In this document: positions 34,621 through 44,664 of the stretch, in pieces
Numbering within the stretch: position 1 is the stretch's first letter
Layout of the letters: each line of letters opens with the position of its first letter
DNA from: Chlorops oryzae
Taxonomy: Eukaryota > Arthropoda > Insecta > Diptera > Chloropidae
Direction of reading: 5' to 3'
Length of the DNA: 64,000 nt
NCBI GenBank assembly: GCA_020466095.1
Contig: CM035807.1
Coordinates: 84,853,385 to 84,917,384 of the forward strand
Position numbers and translations under genes: made by a program
The notes under the pieces: model-generated
What the model saw: the letters and a program-made list of their open reading frames with translations, nothing else
Told to the model about the DNA's origin: nothing
Database searches by the model: none

Positions 34621-37295
34621 ATATCTAGATTTTTCCTGGAATCCCCAATATGTTTTCCATACTTAAGGCTCCGTTAACCTACATATTTGAGTGGCAGAAA
34701 CTTTTCCGATCCGTATTAATTTGATTATCCAATTGCCTACACATATTAATTCGGATGATCTTCAAGAAAATTGTTCATGTTGAAACACACTGAACGACTT
34801 AAAATATGCTTTCGTCACTTATATCGGGCCTCACGCATTCGGGGTGTGATATATTTACTTTAACGATAAGCTACTGAAAGAACTTAATTTTTTTTCTTCA
34901 ACTCAAACGATTCGCAATGTACGTATGTAGAAAAAACACAGCCACGAGGCGGTTACAGAAACCACATGAAGTTGGTAAGCTTAAAAATATGAGACAGCCG
35001 CACCGACTTGAACAGAAAAAGTCAGTGTGATTTAAATTGGACTGTTGACAGTAACCGTATTTAACTCGGCTATTTTGGCCGTCAACCTGACCAACCAGAC
35101 GGATCATTCAAATTGACCAAGACCCGAAAAAAATCTGCATCAAAATCAGAGAATGCCCGCTCTAAGCATAATTTTTCACCTCTACTTTGCGTTTTTCGTT
35201 CGACTGCATTGCGAACAAAAGTCTCAGCACAACAACGGATGCAGCAAAACACTTTGGTCTGCTCAAATCATTGCCAGCTGTTGTTAATATTGCCATTGTT
35301 GCAACACTGGATGGCGATAATTTGCCGTGAAGTTTGACACTCCCTCCCAGCAGCGGCAACATATCGGGACACGGCAGCATATTTTGTCTCACAGACCCAA
35401 ACGGACAAGTTGCCAACTTTGAGTCGACTCCTCTTGAATTTTGTGGTCTCTACTGCTTTCGAGGACAAGATAATGTTCGAAGCTCTTCACGTACCTTGTT
35501 GCTCTTTCTTTACAAACGACTGCCAGAAGACACAATTTTTTTTTTTTTTACCTCTTTCAGAAAAGATTTGCATGCAAAGACAGCTTTTGGCATCTCGCTG
35601 AAGTGAGCTTATTTAACATTTGCACGCACGAAGTGTGTTGACTCCTCTGCCAGTTGTTGCCTCACTAACTTCACAGGTAGTTTCTGCATTTCATTTTTCC
35701 TCCAACAATGAGAGCTGACTATCTGCTTAAAATGTTGAAGTGAAAATTATTGGTTGCTCCTATTGTATTGGAACGTGATGCATAAAAAAAAAATCTGCTG
35801 CTGTTTTGCTCTAATTTATCATTTCTGGAGTAACTGCGAGGAAAAAAGGACGTTCATTTTAGTTAAAATTTTATGTCCCCATTTGCGGGAATTTTTTTTT
35901 TTTTATAAAGCATATTTCATATATAAGCCGATAAGTTTCTTTGAGTGACAATTCAGAGGAAAGTCTGGGCGGTGGAAAATTTTATAAAAGTATAGAGAGC
36001 TTCGAAAAGAGCGCAGCTAGAAAGTTGGCACTTAATCGTAATCACGTGGATACTACTGTACTTTCCAAGGACTCTGCACACTGACTTTAATCGATGCACA
36101 CCTGTTATTGAAAATATCTTACATGGATGAAAATCTATAGCATAAACACGATCTCGATCTTAATTTTTATTCAAATTTTTATGAAATTTTCTTTAGAAGT
36201 TGGTATTCTTCCTTATTACAGCTTTACAAAACCAGAGCGGACTTTGTTCGCAACAGTTCCATGCCCTTTGAACAAATAACTTCATTTCATATTCTCGTAT
36301 GCTACCTTCAAAGGAAGCAATTTTATTTCCCGATTTCTTTTTTACTTAAAAACTATTTTTAATTTAACCCATTTTTTTAAATTTCTCTCTTTCTCTCTCT
36401 CTGTCTTTTCTCCGTAGGTAAGTGTCTTAGCTGTAAGAGCGAATTGAAAACTTCTTGAAACCCATTTGCTCGCTTCGTCAACATCAATACGGCTGTCAAG
36501 AGTGCCAAGAACTGCAGGCTCGTTCCACATAAGTGGATTCACACTATTAACCAAACTCACTTGCAACGAAATCGGCCAACTTTTCGAAGATAACCAGCTT
36601 AAAAGAGCCGGCATAATCAGCATCACGATTGTGGTGCAGCGGTGCAGTGCCACACGGGAAGACGAGTTGAAAAGTCAATAAAAAAGTAGAAATATAAAAA
36701 TATAAGTAGAGGAAAAAGTTTGGAAGGAAAAGCAAAAAAAAAAAAACAGGACAAAAAATAGTGAGAAAAGTTTTTCCGCTGCTTTCGGAAAATTTGACGT
36801 TAGTCACTGTCTTGATTTGGTGTTATTGTCTGAGTAAGAAAAATAACAACAGAAATAAAGCAGCAGGAGAAAAAAAAAAAAGAAAAACTTTTGGTGGCAA
36901 GTGGTAGTGAAGGAAAAGTTGCATATTGAAATAGTAAAAATGGAGCATCGAAATGGCTGTCTGCACGAATCAACCTCAGACGGAAGTAACGCCCGCCTTA
37001 GACCGGAAATGAGGCACGTTCACATCTGCATTCCTTGCAAATTGTGACAAATAAGTTCAGTTGTCTTCAGTTTTTTCTCGCAGCACTGTTTTGTTTTTCT
37101 TTTCGTAATTTTTATTTTTTTTTTGTTCTTATTTAAGGTATCGTTGAAGTTGATTTTGAAAGTAATTTTCAGGAACATCTTAGAACTTGGTTAGATCAAA
37201 CGGGTTATTGCCTGAAAATATTGTTGAAAGTTTTCGACAAAAGAATTTATTATTTGCCAATTGATAATAGTTATGAGGCGTTCTTTTTTAATATA
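34621..37295. other. unique stretch, no gene seen
   Basis: About 2.7 kb without a supported gene. Overlapping frames on both strands at 35113-35606 and 36342-36807 reach 90-103 codons with no recognised domain. A CT-rich run lies just before a GTAGGTAAGT word at 36413-36422, but no coding exon could be joined to it. TTTTATAAAAG at 35978-35988 is TATA-like. Confidence 0.4.
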
Positions 37296-37360
37296 CAGTG
37301 GGGCCTAAGTGTGTCACCCTTAATGGTGGCAGCCACACTAACCAAACCTAACCTTTAATT
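37296..37360 (+). repeat. non-LTR 3' end fragment (TAACC-tailed family)
   Basis: GGGGCCTAAGTGTGTCACCC followed by TTAATGGTGGCAGCCACACT, then AACCAAACCTAACC and an A-rich run. It matches the 3' blocks near 44300 and 44400 and, more weakly, 2878-3075. Only the last 65 or so bases of the element are present. Confidence 0.65.
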
Positions 37361-37739
37361 AAAAAAAAAAAAAACAAAATTATTTATTTTTAAGATATTA
37401 TTTTTTTAAATTTTTTTTAACATATCCACCCGCCATTTAACTATGCCTTACAGCCATAAAATCGGAAAGATGTGAGATCTATGTTTTGGAGTCCTGATTA
37501 TTCTCTCAATGCGCCGCTACTCATTTATAATTTTTTCCCGTTGTACCTATTTTCTACATAAATCGAAGTAAATTTTTCCCAAAAAAATGAGTACAGTGAG
37601 TCTTACAACCAATTTTATGTTTCTCTTTTCCTAAACCCTTACTTCGTTTTCGTCTAACTATTTATATTCCAAAATAATTGAAGTACATATAACAAAAATG
37701 TCAATAGGATATCTTTATTAACACCGGAGATATTATTAT
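37361..37739. other. AT-rich spacer, no gene seen
   Basis: AT-rich, with long T-runs at 37398-37422. It separates two unrelated retrotransposon fragments on opposite strands. Confidence 0.4.
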
Positions 37740-38285
37740 AATTAAGGATGGGGAGTGTTGCGCACCGCGACCACAAAGGATCTATTGTGCTAACCCCAAT
37801 GGTTCTTTAATTCTCGATCCTTAGGCTTTTTATGAAGTTAAGCACTGTGGACGGTTTAAAGACGTTCCAGAATTTGTAGGGGGCGATTATGGCATCCCCA
37901 AAGTGGAACAACCTGCGGCTGCTCAGTGATGGGCAGCCGCAGAGAATGTGTTCTGGCGTTTCTTCGTCCATTTCACAGAATCGGCATGTAGATTCAATTG
38001 AAAGGCCTATCTTTTTGAGATGATATCTCAATTTGCAGTGCCCTGTCAGGTATTCGGTGAGAGTTTTTAAATCCTCTCTACCGAGGCAAAGTAGTCTCTT
38101 TGAGACTTTTTCGTTGGGAGTGATGAATCGTTTGGCTTGCCTTTGTACTTTTGAGTTCATCCAGGATGCTTTAAAGCATCTTTGTTCCCAATTCCGAAGT
38201 AGTTCTGTACAATGTGGTCTTTGTAAAGTACAGTAGGGTTCGGGCCCTATGAAGCACCTTTGAGCTTCTCGTTTAGCGAGGAACC
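37740..38285 (-). pseudogene. non-LTR retrotransposon ORF2 C-terminal remnant
   Basis: An open minus-strand frame runs from about 38283 to the stop at 37807. It begins LAKREAQRCFIGPEPYC, the junction that follows the RNase H domain (where A-D-E-L-A-R-K is usual) in RNase H-bearing non-LTR families such as I, R1 and LOA relatives. It continues KRLLCLGREDLKTLTEYLTG and LRYHLKKIGL, then the zinc-binding-like CRFCEMDEETPEHILCGC (C-x2-C-x8-H-x4-C) and ends LNFIKSLRIEN. About 160 codons are left of what should be a 1000-codon polyprotein with endonuclease, reverse transcriptase and RNase H. The 3' untranslated part to about 37740 has a CAATAGATCC...GTCGCGGTGCG block. The 5' part is missing, as expected of truncated target-primed insertion. 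Confidence 0.8.
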
Positions 38286-41009
38286 CACCACAATAAAGAG
38301 ATATAAAGAGAAAGCAATTGAAGATCCCAACGTGTACTCTTTGGCTTCTTTTAAACAGATACTAAATTTCAAACTATATGAAACATATAGACCCCTCTAT
38401 ATTCGTTTTTTCGTTTTTCTACTAATCTTTGCCTATGCGACTGTCTAAAAGCTGAAACTAATTCCGCATTATCACCATAACTACAGTGTTATATTTTTTT
38501 GCCAGGCCATGGGTTAAAGAGGGATCGATATTTAAATGAAAAAGTAACCCAACCCAAACAATATGTATTTTTAAAGGAATTTTTTTTAAAATCTCTCAGC
38601 GACATTAAAAACAAGGCGCAACTGATTTTTCTATCTTCATACGCGCTTTCGTAACTCAGGAGTCCAGTACTTACTGTGAGAAACCATAAAGTTGATTAAC
38701 ACACTGCACGTATTTTAACTTATACTTAAGCTTATAATCAGCTATATATGTACGTGGCAAAAGGCGACAAGCTGTGGAAAATTGACAAACGGTCAAAAAT
38801 TACAAGCTTCTAGTCTAACTTGTTGCCATTTTAAGTGATCGATTGTCTTTCATATATCTCCAGTTTTTCTATTTTTCATAATGAAATTGCTTAGTTTGTG
38901 CGTGTCAGCCATCACAGCCAGCTGTGTGTCGCACATGCCAAACGTTTTTGCCAACAAAATTTGTCTGTCTTCAAAATTTGTAGTGTGCTAGGTCCACCAC
39001 CTGCTGTGTAACATAAATTAACCACTTTTTCAGAAATTCAAGGCTCCTTTCTATTAAATTCAAACGCTTATTTGGGTTTGTAGAGTCTCCTTCCTGAAAT
39101 TCCTGGTCTGACTTTATAATGCTAACATGTTTCATGTTGTCGAAAGGGGGGAAAAAGGTTCAAATTTAAGAAACACGAATCGAGAAGTTTTGAGAATGTT
39201 ATATGTAGGTGGTAAAGTCTTTTCGTCATATCGAAGACTCGCAGTTCGGTTGGGGATATTTATAACCTCGTTTTTGTCTGACCCGCCTTCCTCTGTTTGC
39301 TGTTTTACTTCGAAAGTCTTTGCTGCCCAAAACCTCCTTTTTAAGCGTGTGCACTCAATGCGTTAACAATCAAAACTGTTGGCACCACACAAGTTCAAAA
39401 TCATAACGCAATTTCTTAAGCAAATCAAATTAAATTATTAGGTACTAATTCAAGAATCAACCCAACAATCCAACCAAATTACACTACAATCAACATATGA
39501 TGTCCGTAAGCATTGAAATCAACTAATTGGTGTCGGCGTTATAATAACTCTTGTGAATTGACCAAATAAAGCTCCTTTGTAAAGCTCTCGCAATGTCAAA
39601 GTTTTGTTACAAATTTTTCATTCTTCATTGAAAATTCTTCTTCTGCATCTGGTTGGTCTATAAGAAATAAATCATTGAGATAGCCCTTGAAAAATGAAGA
39701 ATTGGAAGGAACACATTTACCATAAATCTAAGCTGGCATACGTATTTGGGTTTAATGAATCGTGAAATGTTTAAAAAATAATTTTAATGAAGTCCTTATT
39801 CTATTTATTTTTCATTTCATAGGACACATTTGATGATGAAGTGAGGTGGGCGGGGATTGTTGGTCTCCCAGGCAATCATACTTTTGGTCCATTTCGCCAC
39901 AATAGGATAAACTTAATATAAAATCTTTCATTCATTGTTGTATTATATTTCCAACGCTTTTTATATGCTTGAATTCGTTTATTTCATTTGCCCAATTTGG
40001 GTTAAAATTTCTTAGTTTCGACTTACTATCGACTTCCCTCTCAATGCCCTATTATGACCTATTATGTATTACCGCACTTCGACTTCCATTCTATTGCCTA
40101 CTTTCGACGAAACGACGTCGTACGGACGTAATTTTGCCTTATTTACATAGGTCAGTCACTCTCAAAGTACAAGTTCCCTCGCAAAATTATCCAAATGTAA
40201 GCACGGACTATAAGATTTTGGTTCCGCAAACTGAGTTCGAACCTTCCTCTGTTTTTGTGGACAGACCCTGGAGAGAACACGCTCATTGATCTCACTCAAT
40301 TGATGTTCGGTGTGATGCACAAGTATTTTGAATTAAGATTCCGCCACAACCCAATAATTCGAGTGGCCCTGTTCTCGTAGTTAAAAATCTTTTGTAGTAT
40401 CTTGCCTGCGGTCCGGAGTAATAATCATGCTTCTTTAAACACTGTTATTTAATACGTAGGCGTGTCGATGGAAGTCCACACTCGTTTTCACTTCGTTCCA
40501 GGATTAGGGCTAAATACTTGTACCTGTCTACCAAATATCGATATAACAAGTTGAGCCAATTCGGTGGAGATCCAACCACAGACGTACGGTCGGACATGGC
40601 GATGCATACCTGTTGAGCAGAGCATGCCACAGAAACGTCAATCCATTAATCGAAATGAAAAAAAGTTAATTTTTCTGATAAGTGCATTTTGAAAGCAGTT
40701 AACGAGTTAATAACTTGCCTTAGTTTTAGTTCAAAGGAGGCTCATCCATTTTCTTATTTTTTCCTCTTTTATACATATTGTTCTAATCTCTGTTATTAAA
40801 CTTAAAACATTGGCTATTTGGAATATCCATTTTAATAGCTTTCTGGGTAAAAAAATGTTCACATCCATTTGCATTAAAATAGAAAACTAACTGAAATTAA
40901 CGATAAAATCTTAACGAACTAAAAATTTCCGATAAATGGATCGGATGTATGTATCTAAACGAATTTAATTTTCTCAATAAGGGTCAAGCTTTGCTATAGA
41001 GTATAACTA
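38286..41009. other. unique stretch, no gene seen
   Basis: No supported gene. GAGTTCGAACCTTC at 40230-40243 resembles a pol III B-box but lacks a partner A-box. Open frames reach 106 codons (39969-40289) without a domain. Confidence 0.4.
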
Positions 41010-41281
41010 CAGTGTACTCTCTTTTTGAAGCGGCCACCTGCGGCTCCGAAAAATATGTCCGCTTAGGAGAGGTTTCCGCCTAAGAGGAAACTATTTGAGA
41101 AACAGACATACTAGAGCGTTCCAAAAAGTGTCCGCTTACGAAGAAACTACTTGAGAATCAGGAACACTAGAGCATTCCCAAAAAGTGTCCGCTTACGAGG
41201 AAACATTTTGAGAATCAGGAACAGTAGAGCATTCCAAAAAGTGTCCGCTAAGAGAAGTGTCCGCAAGGAAAGAGTGCATTG
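41010..41281. mobile_element. MITE copy 2 with internal tandem expansion
   Basis: It starts CAGTGTACTCTCTTTTTGAA, ends GAGTGCATTG, and is flanked by TA at 41008-41009 and 41282-41283. It is the same family as 12585-12726 but 272 bp long, because an inner unit of 56-57 bp (TGTCCGCTTACGARG, then GAATCAGGAACACTAGAGC) is repeated; units begin near 41129, 41186 and 41242. Non-coding. Confidence 0.75.
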
Positions 41282-41370
41282 TACATCTTTTGAAAGAGCT
41301 ACATTAAAAAAATACATGCTTAAGTATGTGTAAAAATGAATTCCGAAAATATTTAGATCCCTAATTATCG

Positions 41371-41486
41371 GGCATGCTCTACAAATCGAATCCCCATTAA
41401 AAAAAATTCCCAAATAGCTGAAATTTCTATTGAAATCACATTGATTTCGATTTTTTTTTATTCGGATTCGATTTCTAGAGCATGCC
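41371..41486. mobile_element. 116-bp palindromic foldback element
   Basis: GGCATGCTCTACAAATCGAATCC at 41371 pairs with GGATTCGATTTCTAGAGCATGCC ending at 41486 with one or two mismatches; the centre also folds. It is too short to code and sits between other MITEs. No clear target duplication. Confidence 0.6.
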
Positions 41487-42411
41487 TGTATATCGTGGGC
41501 AAGAATGAAAGTTTTAAAAATGCCACTTATACGGATGCTAAAGAGGACATAATGAGTATCCATCACTTACGATTGCTAATTGCAAATGGCGTGATGACAC
41601 TTGGCGAACATTCTGTTCAATGACAATCCGGGCAATTGTCGACATAGCCAACGGTGATGGCAGCGAAATCGTACACTAGAATCAATTAAACTTTAGGGAG
41701 ACAGCAGACAAGCTGCAAAGCAGCAAAAGTTAAAAACAAAAAAAAGAATAAAACCAAATTAAAAACAGAAGTAAAACTGAGTGAGGGAAATGACGCCGGA
41801 AACGAACTGCGAATTACACCCAGACAGAAGAATCGCTGGAAAACGGCAAACGTGCGTTTCACCTACGACTTGAACATCGACCCAGCGGGAAAAACCGTAA
41901 GGCATAAGCTTACAATCATCAGTACATCAGTTTTCTTCATGGAAAAGTCAAGCACAGAATTCATGACAGAATTGGAGTAGCGACTTGTGCATTTTAAAAT
42001 CTTTGCAATACGCTGAGAGCCTGATATGCTGTTCATATATGTTCAAATATGATTCCAAAATCTTTACCTCACTTTGTAATAGCATATCACAGATATTTGT
42101 AATGCGTGAATATCTCACTAAATATGGTATAGGTTCTTTAAGGAGTTGTTCTTATGAATTTTCTTTTGAAGAAAATTCGTTTTTTCCCGCTGGGGAGTGT
42201 CGAATTGAACGCTTCGTCGATTGAACATTTGGCGTGGCACTCGGATTACATTTCTTGTCACTGTTGTCAAGTTTGTTTGCAACACAACAAACTCAATTTT
42301 TAATTAGGTAAATGATTAAAGACTTCCATGTCATTCTTATGGATATGAATTTATTAAATATGCAAGATATGTGAATGTTCCTATTGAAAAATGTACGTCG
42401 CACCTTTGTCG
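41487..42411. other. unique stretch between MITEs, no gene seen
   Basis: Nothing recognisable apart from short open frames (79 codons at 41985-42224). Confidence 0.4.
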
Positions 42412-42887
42412 CTAAACCGGCACAATTCAAAATTTTTTAAATAATTTTTTTTTTAAATTTTCTACTTCACTTTTTGTGCAAGAAACCCGGCACCTAGAAA
42501 ATTAACGCTTTGTGTTCATGCATGTGCTAGAATCCGAAAGCTGACGGAATCGGAATAAAAATCGACCCAAATTTCATATAGAATTTACAAATTTTGCTTG
42601 TTTTGATTTTGGGTCGGAACTGCTAATGGCACAGAGCCCTATTGTATCCGCTTGTCTATGATATGAGATATATATGTGATATTAGATATAGATATGATGA
42701 AATTTCAGTTGACTTAAATTACGATTACGTCAGTTTTCGGATTCTAGACTAGCACATGCCTGATTGACTGATGCGCAGTAGTCGATCAAGAAAATATAAA
42801 TTTAGAACAAAAGTAATTGCTTACGAGTTTCAAAAGAGATTGATTGATTGTTTTAGAAATGCGAAATTTTGAATTGTGCCGGCTTAG
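42412..42887. mobile_element. 476-bp foldback MITE with CTAARCCGGCACAATTC ends
   Basis: CTAAACCGGCACAATTCAAA at 42412 faces TTTGAATTGTGCCGGCTTAG ending at 42887. Further in, GCTAGAATCCGAAAGCTGACG (about 42527-42547) faces CGTCAGTTTTCGGATTCTAG (about 42729-42748), so much of the element is an imperfect palindrome. Non-coding; no clean target duplication. It lies 19 bp left of the next MITE. Confidence 0.65.
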
Positions 42888-42906
42888 GAGTATGGGTATG
42901 GATGTG

Positions 42907-43047
42907 CAGTATACTCTCTCTTAAGTGGACATCTACGGACCGAAAAATATGTCCGCCTTAGAGGAAACTATTTGAGAATCAGGAACACTAGAGCATTACC
43001 AAAAATTGTCCGCTTAAGAGGAGTGCCCGCAAGGAGAGAGCACACTG
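42907..43047. mobile_element. MITE with CAGTATACTCTCTCTTAAG end, copy 3
   Basis: This 141-bp element starts CAGTATACTCTCTCTTAAG and ends GAGAGAGCACACTG, followed by TA at 43048-43049 (TG, not TA, precedes it). It has one inner unit, like copy 1. Non-coding. Confidence 0.7.
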
Positions 43048-44275
43048 TATTCAACAATTTTAAAGTTTTCTCCTCGATTTGATTTGAATATTTGCTATAT
43101 TATATGTATACATACATATGTAAGTTTTAGTTTGGATTTTCCGGCTACTTCCTAAATCACAATAGTCAAGCTTTTATTTAATAATATACTCTTGTAAGAA
43201 AGTTTTCTTCTTGAGAATTTCAATGCTAATTTTTCGTTGAAAGCATTTTTCTTTTCTTTTTTTTTTTTTTTTCTTTTTTTTATTGCATTGAATGCAAATT
43301 TTTGTCATCGCCTTAAAGATTTTTCATTCGTTGCGAACTTTTCTCGTCGCTCTTTTCTCGGCACGTTTAAAGTTTGGACTCGTATCGCATGCGATTTTTT
43401 ACGTTCGCCTTCTTGTCGCTCCTACTCGCAGTGAATTCGTTTGGCTTCTTTACAGAAATGAAGCTTGGAATTTTTGTTTACCTCCACAACGACGACGTGA
43501 TTTACATTCAAATGCAGTTCATGTTCGAAGTTTTATTCCTTTGAGTTCGATTGTTGTGTACACTACACTTGAAAAGCTGTGACTGCGTGAGGGCTTCGTA
43601 AATGCTGCCGAAATGGCGATGACACTGATGAAGATAGTACTGCTGGTATTGATTGCAAAAAGAAGAAGAAAATTTAGAACGGGGATTATGTTCCTTTTGT
43701 AAAACGTTTGCACAAACTTTAAATAATCCGGTCTTCGATAAACTTAAGTTTTTTTTTTTTTTTTTTTTTGACAACCGTAGGAAAAACTTTGGATTGAAAT
43801 TGCATTCCAGAATCTTTATTAAAAATTCTTCTTGCGAGAATTGAACGATTTCTGAACAGTTTCGACGAAATTAAAAAAAAAAAAAAAATGGACATCAAAA
43901 GTCATTGTTTTGATGATGCTTGCTGAATAAAAATCAATTAATGTAAGCTCTGGAATGTGTCGTTTGTCTTATAAAATCTTTAATTTAATTCCGTTATCAT
44001 ACAAATATTCCATTGTAAGTATGTATGTAATGATTACAGTCGTCTCAAAAATTGGAAATCAGCTTTAAAAAATATTCTTAACCCTTCGATGAGTGACAAT
44101 TCTGAACTTCACGGCCGTTTGAAAAGGTCCGTAGGGACCTTTATTGAAAAATTATGGTTTTTTCATTAAAAATAGCAGTGGTCGGCCTCTTTGCCGTAGT
44201 CGGTTGAGATGCGGGGATGTTTTTGTCGTTCTTCTGTTTCTATTCTTCCTTGTTTTCCCATTATTCGTGGTATCA
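43048..44275. other. unique stretch, no gene seen
   Basis: T-runs at 43257-43275 and 43749-43769 and an A-run at 43873-43888. Overlapping open frames on both strands at 43237-43844, up to 96 codons, share no domain. No gene supported. Confidence 0.4.
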
Positions 44276-44430
44276 CAACGGGCCCATGTGGAGATTAAGT
44301 GTGTAACCCTTAATGGTGGCAGCCACACTAACCAACCAACCAATGTGTGTATGGAGAAAAGAAGCTTCTCTATTTCAAAGGGCCCATGTGAGGCCTAAGT
44401 GTGTAACCCTTAATGGTGGCAGCACACTAA
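44276..44430 (+). repeat. two consecutive non-LTR 3' ends
   Basis: GGGCCCATGTGGAGATTAAG, then TGTAACCCTTAATGGTGGCA and GCCACACTAACC at 44280-44333, is followed by a second version, GGGCCCATGTGAGGCCTAAG, then TGTAACCCTTAATGGTGGCA and CACACTAACC at 44381-44430. This tandem arrangement of one retrotransposon 3' end, the second entering the CCTAA array, suggests either two insertions or a local duplication. Confidence 0.65.
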
Positions 44431-44664
44431 CCTATAACCTAATCTAACCTAACCTAACCTAACCTATCCTAACCTAACCTAACCTACTAACCTAACCTAC
44501 TAACCTAACCTATACCTAACCTATTCTAACCTAACCTATTCTAACCTAACCTATTCTAACCTAACCTAACCTAACCTAACCTAACCTAACCTAACCTAAC
44601 CTAACCTAACCTAACCTAACCTATCTATACCTAACCTATTCTAACCTAACCTAACCTAACCTAA
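44420..44664 (+). repeat. CCTAA (TTAGG-type) pentanucleotide array
   Basis: About 230 bp of AACCT units, with a perfect run of at least 12 units near 44555-44625 and variants such as CTAACCTATTCTAACC elsewhere. CCTAA is the complement of the ancestral insect telomere repeat TTAGG. Here it directly follows the 3' end of a non-LTR element, so it most likely is (or grew from) that element's tail rather than a telomere. Confidence 0.85.

Noticed and set aside
36342..36807. Possible exon after a CT tract and GTAGGTAAGT
   Set aside because: Open frames run on both strands with no domain; the CT tract and donor-like word alone do not define an exon.
41147..41566. 139-codon minus-strand frame
   Set aside because: It spans the tandem units of a MITE and the adjacent palindrome, so it is repeat-derived.
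44420..44664. A true internal or terminal telomere
   Set aside because: The array is short, interrupted, internal in the window and starts directly after a retrotransposon 3' end; higher flies are believed to lack TTAGG telomeres.
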